A stretch of DNA of 64,000 nucleotides from Acidisoma cellulosilyticum. Lineage in GTDB: Bacteria > Pseudomonadota > Alphaproteobacteria > Acetobacterales > Acetobacteraceae. The stretch lies in the NCBI RefSeq assembly GCF_020621385.1, contig NZ_JAESVA010000017.1:1-64000 (forward strand), in the 5' to 3' direction. The position numbers and the translations under genes are program-made. The notes below the pieces were generated by a model that was given only the letters and a program-made list of their open reading frames with translations, had not been told where the DNA came from and ran no database searches. This document shows, piece by piece, positions 27,624 through 36,066 of this stretch (its first letter is position 1; each line of letters opens with the position of its first letter).

Positions 27624-28150
27624 GCTTCTCGAATATAGCAGTTTGTGGTCAACCAAGCTGACATCGTGCCATGACCCATCATACGCCACCATCCCAGACG
27701 ATCAGCCGTTTGGGGGGGGCCGGGTTGCTGCTTCTACCGTCTTGTTGGGCTCCATGGAGATGGCCGGTATGTCGCTTTACGGGTGGCTTCCCATCCAATG
27801 TTTGCGTGCCTCATGACGTCCGGCCTCAACCGCGCCACCTCTGGTCACGCCCTGCGACCGACGCTTTCGGCCGAATAGAGCCGCTGGGCAAACTTGTTCT
27901 GCCGCCCCGAGCAAGCTTCCGCTGGCCTGGAACGCTAGGTCGAACATGGAGAGCTGATGCGACGGGCAGATGGCCTGGAGGAATTGGTGTTCGGACTCCC
28001 CAGCTTGCGCCCAGGGGCGTGCTCGCCAGCGGCGCTCATCGCGAATCGGGGAAATCTTCCTTGCGAGCGGACGAACTGAAGCCAAAACCCGCGTTTCCGG
28101 GTGTTTGGAGGGAGCCGCCATGTATCGCCCGGATCGTCTTCGCGTCGCTT
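27624..28150. other. region without a supported gene at the island's right edge
   Basis: About 530 bases show only long Arg/Trp/Pro-rich frames on both strands (27671-28378 plus, 27777-28121 minus). These look like chance frames. A run of eight G occurs near 27712-27719. Base composition changes here from the mixed island to the very GC-rich right part of the window, so the boundary of transferred DNA probably lies in this stretch. Confidence 0.5.
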
Positions 28151-28774
28151 TCAGTGGATGAGGCGGGCAAGATCGGCCGCAAGAACCGCTGCCGTGCTGT
28201 CCGCGGGCAGTGGGGCGACGAACCTCCCGTCCGGCGCCATGAGATAGAGAACCGCGCTGTGATTGATCAGTGCGGCGTCATCCGCCGCATTGGACCCCGG
28301 TTCGACGACGACATGGTAGGCGGTTTCGGCGTGATGGATTTGCGTCAGCGAGCCTGTCAGGCCGATCAGCCTGGGTGAAAAGGCCGCGGTGTAGCGGCCG
28401 ATGACGCTCGGCCTGTCCCGCTTCGGATCCACGGTGATGAAGATCGGCTGGATATCATCGCCACGCGGGCCGAGCTGCGCCAGGGCTTGGGTGACGGCGG
28501 TCAGCGTGGTCGGGCAGATGTCAGGACAATCAGTATAGCCGAAATAGACGAGCATGTACTGACCGCGAAAGGTGCGATCCGTCACCGTATGATTTGCGGA
28601 GTCGACGAGTGCGAAGCGGCCACCGATGGTCGTCTCCGCCAGGCTTTGCCGCTCCCGGGTCGCGATCAAGGCATAGAGCCCGATCGCGACCGCGAAGATC
28701 GCGACAAGAATGAGACCCGCCGTCAGCTTTGCTGGCCTGCCGCGGACAGGCTTTGTCGGCCGGGTCTTGGCCAT
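28151..28774 (-). CDS. SCO1/SenC family copper chaperone or thiol protein
   Basis: The 207-residue protein has an N-terminal membrane anchor (LILVAIFAVAIGLYALIAT, about 20-39) and a periplasmic thioredoxin-fold SCO domain. The copper ligands are visible: Cys83 and Cys87 in TDCPDICPTT and His172 in LINHSAVLYL. SCO proteins deliver copper to cytochrome oxidase or act as redox sensors. The ATG at 28774 overlaps the CopD stop (TGATG), so the genes are co-translated. It is the last gene of the leftward copper group. A GTG three bases upstream is an alternative start. Confidence 0.93.
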   Translation of the reverse strand: MAKTRPTKPVRGRPAKLTAGLILVAIFAVAIGLYALIATRERQSLAETTIGGRFALVDSANHTVTDRTFRGQYMLVYFGYTDCPDICPTTLTAVTQALAQLGPRGDDIQPIFITVDPKRDRPSVIGRYTAAFSPRLIGLTGSLTQIHHAETAYHVVVEPGSNAADDAALINHSAVLYLMAPDGRFVAPLPADSTAAVLAADLARLIH

Positions 28775-29700
28775 CACATCTTCATCCCCGGCGGCGGAAG
28801 ACTGGCCAGCAGCCCCGCGGCCAGAATGATGGCAATGCCGAGACCGATCTCCAACCCCACAGCGTAGAGCAAAGCGGGCCGACCCGCGCCGTCGGTCTTC
28901 ATCAGTGCCAGACGCGGTGTCGCGTAGATCCGGTTGAAACCTGCCAAAGCGAGCAAAAGGGCAAACAGCAGAATCTTGAGAAGCGCTGCCCAGCCATAGG
29001 CGCTACTGGCGAGGAGGCCCCAGCTGCCGATCAACACCCAGCCCTGATAGAGGGCTGTGACAGCCAGGATCGACACGCAGGTGATGCCGACCGGCGAGAA
29101 GCGCTGAGCCAGCCGGGCGGCCACGGGATGCGGCAGACGGGCCAGGCTGATCGCGAGTGCCGGCAGCGACCCCAGCCAGACGCCCGCCGCCAGCAGATGC
29201 GCGACAAGACAGGCGAGGAGCAGGGGATTGCCCATGCCAAAGGCATGGCCGTGGCAGGCCTGCAAGGCCGTCAGCATCGCCCCGAAGGCGAGGGCCGAGC
29301 GGTCCCAGGGTTCCGGCAGGGCGAGCGTCGCCAGAACGGCGACGAGCATCGCGGCCTCGGCGATCACGATATGCCCGAAGCTGGTGGAGCCGATGACGGT
29401 CCAGACGGCACCCACGGTCGGCGCAAACCCCGTCACCTCGGCAAGAGATTGCGCGATCAACACCAGCCAGACGGCGAGCACGACCAGCGCCAGCGACGCC
29501 AGCAGGCGGGTCTGGGCGGCGAGGCGCCGGCGGAACGCCAGCGCCCCTGTCTCCCCCAGTCCAGTGAAGCCTGCGGGTGCCACCAGCGCCCGGAAGGCGA
29601 GCGTCCCGAACAAGGTCAGCACGACGGCATCAGTCAAGCCTCGGATAAGGACAAGACCGATGCCGCCGCTATCCGTCAGGTCGAAGCTGGGAACGACCAT
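28774..29700 (-). CDS. copD: CopD-family copper resistance membrane protein
   Basis: The 308-residue integral membrane protein has about eight hydrophobic helices and the CopD pattern: N-terminal LVLIRGLTDAVVLTLFGTLAFRALV and a middle LLVAHLLAAGVWLGSLPALAISL with the conserved His/Trp. The SPVGITCVSILAVTALYQGWVLIGS helix and the C-terminal GFNRIYATPRL motif follow. CopD is thought to move copper across the inner membrane together with periplasmic CopC, whose gene lies 19 bases upstream. It is translationally coupled to the SCO gene. Confidence 0.92.
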   Translation of the reverse strand: MVVPSFDLTDSGGIGLVLIRGLTDAVVLTLFGTLAFRALVAPAGFTGLGETGALAFRRRLAAQTRLLASLALVVLAVWLVLIAQSLAEVTGFAPTVGAVWTVIGSTSFGHIVIAEAAMLVAVLATLALPEPWDRSALAFGAMLTALQACHGHAFGMGNPLLLACLVAHLLAAGVWLGSLPALAISLARLPHPVAARLAQRFSPVGITCVSILAVTALYQGWVLIGSWGLLASSAYGWAALLKILLFALLLALAGFNRIYATPRLALMKTDGAGRPALLYAVGLEIGLGIAIILAAGLLASLPPPGMKM

Positions 29701-29719
29701 GGGATCGCTGTCCTTAAGC

Positions 29720-30082
29720 TTACTGACCGACGGTGAAAGTGTAGGTGCCGTGGGTCTTGTGGGTGTCCGTATCGGTCGCGTGCCAGGTCACGGTGTATTG
29801 GCCGGGCGCCAGCGGCTTCAGGCCGATGCTGAGATGATGCGCGTCGGTGGGGGAGACCGCCGCCTTGCCGTCATCCATCCGCATGCCCATCGAATCCGTC
29901 ACCGTCACGCCGGTGAATTTGGGTTCGAGTTCGTCGTCGAATTCGATCCAGAGCGCGGTCGGTGCGGTTGTGACCGTGCTGCCCTTGGACGGTGATTCGG
30001 TCTGGGGATAGGCATGGGCGAAAGCGCCGGTGGAGAAACCAATCGTCGCGACAAAGGCTGCCGCCAAAATGCGGATGTTCAT
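29720..30082 (-). CDS. copC: CopC-family periplasmic copper-binding protein
   Basis: The 120-residue protein starts at an internal ATG (MNIRILAAAFVATIGFSTGAF) with AGGAAG upstream. It has a signal peptide cleaved before HAYPQTESPSKGST, leaving the N-terminal His that forms part of the CopC copper(II) site. LWIEFDDELEPKFTGVTV and DAHHLSIGL supply further expected ligands, and a Met pair is in DSMGMRMDD. The fold is a beta sandwich. It hands copper to CopD, encoded directly downstream. Confidence 0.92.
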   Translation of the reverse strand: MNIRILAAAFVATIGFSTGAFAHAYPQTESPSKGSTVTTAPTALWIEFDDELEPKFTGVTVTDSMGMRMDDGKAAVSPTDAHHLSIGLKPLAPGQYTVTWHATDTDTHKTHGTYTFTVGQ

Positions 30083-30181
30083 AACGCTGTCTTCCTGAAT
30101 TGGCCGCGCAAAAGCATTGCATCTGGCCAAGCCGAATCAATTGAGGATTGGTCGCGTAGGGGCGCTACAAAACGCCCTGCA

Positions 30182-30592
30182 TCACAGGATGCTTGGCGGC
30201 CCGCGCGGCTGCTGGGCAGCCCGGTATGGAATCGGTGGATCGGACAAGGATGTCGACGAGACCTCAACCGTCAGCCAGACTGAAGCGGCAAGGGGAAGCG
30301 GCACCGGCGCCCCAGGCAGGGCATGGGCGTTGTCGGCGAGTTCTAGGACCAGAAGATCGTCGAAGGATGCCTGTGGGTGCTGTGACGGTGGCGGTTTAGA
30401 CGTTTGACCCGGATCGCACATGACCATGACGGCCTGCAATCGGGCGACGGCGCTCGATGCCGCCGTGTCGGCCGGAACGCCAGTCGAAACGCTCGCCCCC
30501 AGCGCCAGACGGCTCGCCAGCGCTAGACCGAGCATCGCCGTCAGCAAAAAGCGCTGAACGAACCGACCGGCAGGGGTAACGCGACGGACCAT
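30182..30592 (-). CDS. DUF2946-like periplasmic protein near copper genes
   Basis: This is a protein of about 136 residues with an N-terminal signal or anchor (MVRRVTPAGRFVQRFLLTAM, then LGLALASRLAL) and a C-terminal QQPRGPP end as in DUF2946 proteins, which often accompany copper/TonB operons. The usual Cys/His cluster is reduced to one Cys (MVMCDPG), so this is a divergent member. Starts at 30643 and 30607 are in frame. I chose 30592 because the Arg-rich signal starts there. It lies 99 bases upstream of copC on the same strand. Confidence 0.55.
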   Translation of the reverse strand: MVRRVTPAGRFVQRFLLTAMLGLALASRLALGASVSTGVPADTAASSAVARLQAVMVMCDPGQTSKPPPSQHPQASFDDLLVLELADNAHALPGAPVPLPLAASVWLTVEVSSTSLSDPPIPYRAAQQPRGPPSIL

Positions 30593-30762
30593 CTCAGCTG
30601 ACGTCATAGCACTAAATTGCGGCCAGCCAACGGTCCTCTCCATGACAGACAGGTCGCTGGATTCTGTCAGGATTGGATAGAAGCCTGGCCGGCCGCGCCG
30701 CCGTTGCGGTCGTCGATGAGGGGCGAAGCGTCGATCCGGCGATCAAGGTTGAGCGCAAAACG

Positions 30763-30786
30763 AAAAGGCACCCGAAGGTGCCTTTT
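30763..30786. terminator. hairpin terminator behind the small His/Tyr-rich gene
   Basis: AAAAGGCACC and GGTGCCTTTT form a perfect 10-bp stem with the stable CGAA loop, followed by T-rich ends in both directions. It sits 17 bases after the stop of the leftward gene 30803-30970. Confidence 0.85.
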
Positions 30787-30802
30787 CAACGATCGATCCT
30801 GA

Positions 30803-30970
30803 TCAGTAGTAGCGATAATAGCCTTTGGGGTGGGAGTGGTCTTTCACCCACTGGCGATGCCCATAGTGCTTGTGGTTGTGATAATAGTCGGCATGGGCCG
30901 CGGCAACGGTGCCGGCGGAAACCCCCGCGATGCCCAGCAGCATCAGCGCGAAACGCAGATAAGTTTTCAT
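30803..30970 (-). CDS. 55-residue secreted His/Tyr-rich peptide
   Basis: The gene starts at an ATG at 30970 with an excellent ribosome site (GGAGG, six bases spacing). It encodes a signal peptide (MKTYLRFALMLLGIAGVSAG, cleavage after AAAHA). The mature part of about 28 residues is dominated by His, Tyr and Lys (DYYHNHKHYGHRQW, ending GYYRYY). A perfect terminator hairpin follows. The clean start, signal and terminator make it a real gene despite its size. The location next to the copper cluster suggests metal binding, by inference. It resembles the peptide at 5854-6072 in design. Confidence 0.8.
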   Translation of the reverse strand: MKTYLRFALMLLGIAGVSAGTVAAAHADYYHNHKHYGHRQWVKDHSHPKGYYRYY

Positions 30971-31295
30971 AGTCATCCTCCGCTTGTCGATCGTCGTCAG
31001 AACTGGCGATCTGACTTGGCCTCTAGCTCGTGCGGATAGGCTGTCAGGTCAAGCGGTCGATTGCCGAAGGAAACGATGGGTAACGTAATGCCACCGGATT
31101 GACACAACTCCGCGGCAATCCTGGGGCGGTCCAAGGGAGCGGTGGGTCGCTTCCGCCATGTCACGACGGCGAGCCGGAAGGGACCCGCTGCCAATAGGCC
31201 CGTCCCGTCGTCGCCTCACGCAGGGTGGCGCTCGGCCTCAGATGTCCTTAGCAATCCGCGGCGATAGATGGGCGCTGCAGGCAAGGGATCAGGCC
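30971..31295. other. divergent intergenic region
   Basis: These 325 bases separate the leftward His/Tyr-rich peptide gene from the rightward membrane protein. I see no gene in them. Both promoters should be here. Short in-frame ATGs at 31158 and 31242 precede the membrane protein but give an Arg-rich, non-conserved extension. Confidence 0.5.
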
Positions 31296-32588
31296 ATGGC
31301 CATTGGGTTGTACGACCGCCGACGGTCTGGCCGGGCTGCCGGCTATGTCATCGCGGCGGCTTGTCTGGTCCTGCTGCTGTATTGGCGCTGTCCGACCGTC
31401 ATCAGCCATGCCCGCCTTTGGGGGGAGGATGGCTGGGTCTGGTATCCAACCTGCTATGCGCAAGGTCTGGCCTGCCTGACCTTCGATCATTCCGGCTATC
31501 TGCAGACGATTTCGATGCTGGTGGCGCTTCTCAGTCAGCTTTGGCCGTTGACGGCGGCGCCGACCGTCTTCGCCGTCGCGGCTTTGCTGCTGCAGGCCTC
31601 CCCCGCTATTTTCTTGCTCTCGCCGCGGATGACGGCGGCGCTGCCGTCGCTGCCGCTACGCGGCTTTCTGGCGGTTCTGCTGATAGCCGTGCCGGGCATG
31701 AGCGAGGTCTATGTCAATGTCACGAATACCCAGTGGCATCTGGCGTTGCTGGCTTTTCTGATCATCACCGCAAACCCGGCCGGACGGGTCGGGGCGGCCG
31801 TCTTCGACAGTGTCGCGCTGGTGGTCGCGGGTCTCAGCGGGCCTTTTGCGATCTTTCTGGCGCCCGTCGCTGCACTGTGGTGGTGGCTTTATCGCGGACG
31901 GTGGCGGCTATGGCGGCTGGCTGTCCTGGCGGCCTCCGCATCGCTTCAGTTCGATCTGGTCATCCGGCATCAGCAGTCGCGCGGCGGCATCGCCACGGTG
32001 CTGGGAACCGGTCTGCATCCGCTGAGCAATATCGTCGTGACCGATGTCCTGGCGGTCGCGACCCTCGGGTGGCGCATACTCATGGGCCATTACTGGGATG
32101 TCTCCCGCGGCTGGCTGACGCTCGGCAGCCCGGCGGCGCTGATCCTGAACGTCATCCTGATGCTGGCGGCTACGGCTTTCCTGCTGCGCGCGCTGTGGCG
32201 CGGGCCTTGGATTCTGCGGGCCTTCCTGTTGTTCGCGGCGCTTGAATTCGCGGCGGTGCTGACGGCAGGGCAGCGCAACGATCAGCGGCCGCTTTGGCTG
32301 GAACTGGAATTATCCATCAGCTGCCGCTACTTCTTTCATCCCGTCCTGGCCTGGCTCGCCGTGCTTATCTGTCTTTGCGGCGACCGCAACTGGCTGTTTC
32401 GCGCGCCGGCTTTAGCCCTTATCGCCGTCACGCTGCTGATCGCCTTGCCGCATGACTGGGCGCTGCGACCTCTGCCTGCCGACCGCGTGTTTCACGATGA
32501 GGCGCTGCGTTTCGCGACGCTGCCCGCCGGAACGGTGGTCAATATTCCCGTGCAGCCCGTCTCTGTCATGCGGCTGATCAAACGCTGA
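31296..32588 (+). CDS. multi-pass membrane protein, GT-C glycosyltransferase-like
   Basis: The protein has 430 residues from the ATG at 31296 (AAGGGA upstream), with about ten hydrophobic helices. After the first helix it carries LWGEDGWVWYPTCYAQGLAC, an acidic motif in the first periplasmic loop as seen in GT-C fold lipid-linked sugar transferases. TNTQWHLALLAFLI follows. No specific family is certain. A role in envelope polysaccharide or lipid glycosylation is an inference from topology and the ED motif. Confidence 0.6.
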   Translation: MAIGLYDRRRSGRAAGYVIAAACLVLLLYWRCPTVISHARLWGEDGWVWYPTCYAQGLACLTFDHSGYLQTISMLVALLSQLWPLTAAPTVFAVAALLLQASPAIFLLSPRMTAALPSLPLRGFLAVLLIAVPGMSEVYVNVTNTQWHLALLAFLIITANPAGRVGAAVFDSVALVVAGLSGPFAIFLAPVAALWWWLYRGRWRLWRLAVLAASASLQFDLVIRHQQSRGGIATVLGTGLHPLSNIVVTDVLAVATLGWRILMGHYWDVSRGWLTLGSPAALILNVILMLAATAFLLRALWRGPWILRAFLLFAALEFAAVLTAGQRNDQRPLWLELELSISCRYFFHPVLAWLAVLICLCGDRNWLFRAPALALIAVTLLIALPHDWALRPLPADRVFHDEALRFATLPAGTVVNIPVQPVSVMRLIKR

Positions 32589-32678
32589 CGATGCGCAGTG
32601 AGGCTTGACCCGCAGGCCAGATTTGCGCATGTTCCTATTATGTTCTTGTTTGACCTCGGGACAGGTAAGGAGCGTGGC

Positions 32679-33305
32679 ATGGCGCGGATCAAGAAGGAAG
32701 ACCACGCGCGGATTCTGCATCTGGTCGATGTCGAACGCCGCGCGGTACGAGAAATCGCGACGGAATTCGGCTGTACGGCGGCCAATATCTACAGCCTGCT
32801 CGCCAAGATGCGGCGGGGCGCGACGGCGGGCGAGGCGGGTGCCGGCGCTGCTGAGTCGGTCGAGGATGATGATCTGCCCGCGATGATCTCCACCCAGCCG
32901 GGATTGGGATTGGGATTGGAGCCGCGGGCCGATGCGCCTGAGCCCGAATCCCTTGCGCTTGAGGCGGCGGTCCCAGTGTCAGCCTTGGTGCCGGCCGAGA
33001 CAATGCTGGAGCGACCGGCCGCCGCAAAACTCGCGATCGTGCCGCAGACGACGGAGCGGCTCTTGCCTGAGCCGACACCCAGCCCTGACCGGAAACCGGT
33101 GCTGGGCGCCCGTTTGTCCAAACCGGGCATGGGTCTGGTCATGCGCACCGAAGACGGGGAGGAGACGATGACGCCCTTCCGGTCGATCGACGATCTGCTC
33201 TCGGCCATCAAGCCGATCCTGCGCGCGAGCGCGCGCGGCACGGATGCGGTTTGGTTTTCTCTTCAGCCTGTGGATTTATCGCTCATTGAGATGGATGCTG
33301 CCTGA
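32679..33305 (+). CDS. helix-turn-helix protein with long disordered linker
   Basis: The 208-residue protein starts at an ATG with AAGGAG eight bases upstream. Residues 1-50 form a resolvase-like HTH (ARILHLVDVERRAVREIATE, then FGCTAANIYSLLAKMR). A central 90-residue stretch is rich in Ala, Pro and Glu. The C-terminal 70 residues are conserved-looking (MGLVMRTEDGEETMTPFRSIDDLLSAIKPIL). I infer a DNA-binding regulator specific to this bacterial group. It lies upstream of the YcaQ-like gene by 84 bases. Confidence 0.6.
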   Translation: MARIKKEDHARILHLVDVERRAVREIATEFGCTAANIYSLLAKMRRGATAGEAGAGAAESVEDDDLPAMISTQPGLGLGLEPRADAPEPESLALEAAVPVSALVPAETMLERPAAAKLAIVPQTTERLLPEPTPSPDRKPVLGARLSKPGMGLVMRTEDGEETMTPFRSIDDLLSAIKPILRASARGTDAVWFSLQPVDLSLIEMDAA

Positions 33306-33389
33306 CCAGCTGTATGGATAGGGCGAAGAGGATGCGATGCGGGGCTTGAGGCGAAGCGGCGGGCCTGACTGTGCTGCCGTGGTTGAACC

Positions 33390-34469
33390 ATGACCGATCC
33401 CGCTGACCGGCTGCGCCGCCTGGCGATTGCCCAGGCCTTCCCGGCCATGGGCAAGCTGGGCAGTGTGGTGGAGGCCATGGGCTTCGTTCAGGCCGATCCG
33501 ATCCGCGCACCGGCGCGGGCGCAGGATCTTATCCTTCGCCAGCGCGTGACGGGCTATCGGCCGGGCGATCTGGAACGGCGCTTCACCCGGCTCGGCCTGG
33601 AAGAGGATTTTTTCTACGCCTATGGCTTCATGCCGCGGGAGACGATGCAGCTTTTGCATCCGCGGCCCGACGCCGAGGACCCCGACGCCGATTATCGGCC
33701 GCGCGGTCTGGCCGAGGATGTGCTGGCGCTGGTGTCGGCGCGACAGGAGACGCATCCGCGCGATCTGGAAGCAGCCTTCGGGCGGGATCGCGCCGTCAAT
33801 GCCTGGGGCGGGTTTTCCAAGGAAACGACGCAGGTTCTGCATCGCTTGCATTATCATGGGCTGTTGCGCGTCGTGCGGCGGCAGGACGGCATTCGTATCT
33901 ATGGCGCGGTCCAGCTGCCGCATGCGCCGCTGCCTGCGGAGGAGCGTCGGCGCCGGTTGCTGTTGCTGCTGCTTGGGAACTTCGCGCCGGTCTCCCGCCC
34001 CAGTCTGATCGGGATGCTGGCTTTGTTGCGGCGCGGCGCGCCGGGGCTGGGCGATTTCGCGGGGACGCTCGACAGGCTGCTCGCGTCCGGCGAGGTGGAG
34101 CGGGCGAGCCTGGAGCGCGAGGTCTATTTCTGGCCGGCCTCGCTGGAAACGGATGCGCCGCCGCCGCGCGGCGTTCGCTTTCTGGCCCCCTTCGACCCGC
34201 TGGTCTGGGATCGGCGCCGCTTCGCCCATCTTTGGGGCTGGGTCTATCGCTTCGAGGCCTATACGCCGCCGCCCAAACGGCAATTCGGCTATTATGCCTT
34301 GCCGGTCCTTTGGCGCGACCGGATGCTGGGCTGGGTGAACGTGCGCTTGGCCGAGGGCCAAATGCATCTGGAGCAAGGATGGATCGACAACCCGCCGCGC
34401 AGTCAGGATTTCCGGCGCGCTTTGGATGCCGAGGTGGCACGGCTGGAGGAATTTCTTAAAAAGGAATAA
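33390..34469 (+). CDS. YcaQ/HTH_42-type winged-helix DNA repair protein
   Basis: The 359-residue protein shows the YcaQ-family order: GFVQADPIRAPARAQDLILRQ near 30-50, EEDFFYAYGFMPRETMQLLHP, a central winged-helix array, then FLAPFDPLVWDRRRFAHLWGW and QFGYYALPVLWRDRMLGWVN at the end. YcaQ in Escherichia coli is a glycosylase that unhooks DNA interstrand crosslinks. The same activity is plausible here but not proven by sequence alone. Length and motifs are complete. Confidence 0.85.
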   Translation: MTDPADRLRRLAIAQAFPAMGKLGSVVEAMGFVQADPIRAPARAQDLILRQRVTGYRPGDLERRFTRLGLEEDFFYAYGFMPRETMQLLHPRPDAEDPDADYRPRGLAEDVLALVSARQETHPRDLEAAFGRDRAVNAWGGFSKETTQVLHRLHYHGLLRVVRRQDGIRIYGAVQLPHAPLPAEERRRRLLLLLLGNFAPVSRPSLIGMLALLRRGAPGLGDFAGTLDRLLASGEVERASLEREVYFWPASLETDAPPPRGVRFLAPFDPLVWDRRRFAHLWGWVYRFEAYTPPPKRQFGYYALPVLWRDRMLGWVNVRLAEGQMHLEQGWIDNPPRSQDFRRALDAEVARLEEFLKKE

Positions 34470-34646
34470 GTCCGGTCAAAAGCTTGCCTTTATGATCCTG
34501 CACCGATAGGCCGAGGCGAGCGCCGGATTTTGGTCTTATTGCTTGGGCAAAAACTTTGCCCGGCCTTGAACGGAAGGGGCTAGTCCTCGCCGCGTCTCTG
34601 GACCAAAAGACGAGTAAGTTTTTTTCTGACTACGGAGCCAGGACAA

Positions 34647-35891
34647 TTGCCTTCTTTTCCCGAGATTCCGTTCCTGATCCAGACGCCTCCGGCGACTGTG
34701 GCGGCCCAGAAAATCCTGGCCGCCTATCTTGCGAATCATAAACTTTCGGCCGCGGCCGCAGCACAGCTTGCCGCGACGCTGACGGCTGTGCTGACGGCTT
34801 TGGTGGAACGTCGCGACCCTGGTCTGGCCGGCTTGCCGCGATTTGTCATGCCGACGGCCCTAGCCCAGGTTTCATCCATCGCGGAGGCTGTCTCCGAGGA
34901 TGCGTGGGATGAGGATGATGAGATGGACGAGGCAGAGGATGATGCCGAACCAGTAGAGGTTGCGCTGGTCGAGATTGAGGAGGAGGCGCCGCGTCCGCGC
35001 CGGGCGGCGAAAGCCAAGGTGACCAAATCGGCTGCCCCCAAGCCGGTTGCCCCCGAGCCAGCCGCCGCTGCGCCGGTCGCGCCTGAGCCTGAGCCGGCCG
35101 CGCCTGAGGCCCCGGCACCGAAGCCGCGAAGAGCGGCAAAACCCGTGACGCCCGTAGAGCCGGAGAAGCCAGCCCGCGCAAGACGCGCCCGGAAGGGTGC
35201 GGCGGTCGCGGAGGCTGAACTGCTCCCGACACCGGAGCCCGCGCCAGAAATACCCGAGCCAGAGGCCGCCGCGCCTGAAGTCGTTGCGCGTGAGCCGGTC
35301 GCATCTGAGCCGGCCGCGCCTGAGCCGGCTGCCCCCAAGGCAGCCAAGCCAAGCGTCAGCCGTCGGAAGCCGAAGGCGGTCGCGGAAAGCCAGACCATTT
35401 TCGATCTCGACGCGGCGCCGGAAGCAGCGGCCGCGCCTCAGCCGGCCGCACCTGAGCCGGCCGCACCTGAGCCGGCCGCACCACCTGCCGACTTGCCCGA
35501 AGAACAGCCCGTGCCGGCCGAGGCCGCGTTGGCCGCACCCGAGCCAGTTGTAGTTGAGCCGGTGGCGCCTGAGCCGGCCGCGCCGCCGCCAGCCCCGTTG
35601 CCACGACCGATATTGCGCGCGGTTATCCGGGCGCCGGTGGTCGAGGATGAGGATTACGATCCCTATCTGGGCGGTCCGATGCCGAGGAATGCGACGCCTG
35701 CCGCGCCGCCGCAGCAGGGAGCGGCCCCAGGGTCCGACGGTCAGCCGTCCGGCGGACGCAAGAAGCGCAAGCGCCCGCCGCGTCCGGCGCATCAACGTCG
35801 GGCCGCGCGTGAGGGCAACCTCGAATCCGGGCCGACGCCTGCCAATGGCGGCATTACGGACGAGGATGACGACTACGATCCGCTGATTTGA
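34647..35891 (+). CDS. Pro/Ala/Glu-repeat protein with MucR-like N-terminus
   Basis: The 414-residue protein starts at a TTG preceded by GGAGCCAGGA; no ATG fits. Residues 14-52 (TVAAQKILAAYLANHKLSAA, then AAAQLAATLTAVLTAL) resemble the oligomerisation domain of MucR-type regulators. The zinc-finger HTH is missing. After an acidic patch the middle 250 residues are degenerate repeats of PEPAAPE type interspersed with RRAAK-like basic clusters. The tail has KKRKRPPRPAHQRR and ends DEDDDYDPLI. This charge-patterned, disordered architecture suggests DNA or RNA binding or a scaffold. Its stop codon coincides with the decayed repeat element that follows. Confidence 0.6.
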   Translation: MPSFPEIPFLIQTPPATVAAQKILAAYLANHKLSAAAAAQLAATLTAVLTALVERRDPGLAGLPRFVMPTALAQVSSIAEAVSEDAWDEDDEMDEAEDDAEPVEVALVEIEEEAPRPRRAAKAKVTKSAAPKPVAPEPAAAAPVAPEPEPAAPEAPAPKPRRAAKPVTPVEPEKPARARRARKGAAVAEAELLPTPEPAPEIPEPEAAAPEVVAREPVASEPAAPEPAAPKAAKPSVSRRKPKAVAESQTIFDLDAAPEAAAAPQPAAPEPAAPEPAAPPADLPEEQPVPAEAALAAPEPVVVEPVAPEPAAPPPAPLPRPILRAVIRAPVVEDEDYDPYLGGPMPRNATPAAPPQQGAAPGSDGQPSGGRKKRKRPPRPAHQRRAAREGNLESGPTPANGGITDEDDDYDPLI

Positions 35892-36055
35892 ATTTCGTCA
35901 GGGTTTGAGCGGAAGCCGCGCCCCCAAAACTTGTCGTCCCCGCGCTTGTCGCGGGGATCTACCCCTGGGTGCTGGCAAGCGGCCGTCTGGGCGCCACACC
36001 GGGTAGGTCCGCGCAACGAGTGCGCGGATGACGAAGTGTGCCACGCCGGGCCGCC
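35889..36055. repeat. family B palindromic element, decayed copy
   Basis: The left end TGAATTTCGTCAGG aligns with TAGAGTCTGTCAGG of the intact family. The body shares the CCCCCAAA, CCCGCGCTTGTCGCGGGG-type hairpin, CGTCTGGGCGCC, GGGTAGGTCCGCGCAACGAG and GTGCGCGGATGACG segments. The right end has lost the terminal repeat. The left TGA is the stop codon of the preceding gene. Confidence 0.75.
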
Positions 36056-36066
36056 TGCCTTGACCG

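Noticed and set aside
27671-28378. 235-residue plus-strand frame at the island edge
   Set aside because: It runs through the SCO gene on the opposite strand and has chance-like composition with no domain.
33276-34376. Long antisense frame opposite the YcaQ-like gene
   Set aside because: It is Arg/Gln/His/Pro-rich without domains and is opposite a gene with clear family motifs. GC-rich third codon positions create such frames. The same reasoning removes those at 42863-44302, 51033-52517, 53001-54308 and 55529-56614.
34545-34561. GGGCAAA/TTTGCCC hairpin as a terminator after the YcaQ-like gene
   Set aside because: It is short, lies about 75 bases after the stop and lacks a T run; not strong enough to report as a feature.
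34980-35620. Regularly repeated DNA resembling a CRISPR array
   Set aside because: The repeats are in frame, of variable length and encode Pro/Ala/Glu repeats of one protein; there are no spacers of constant size.
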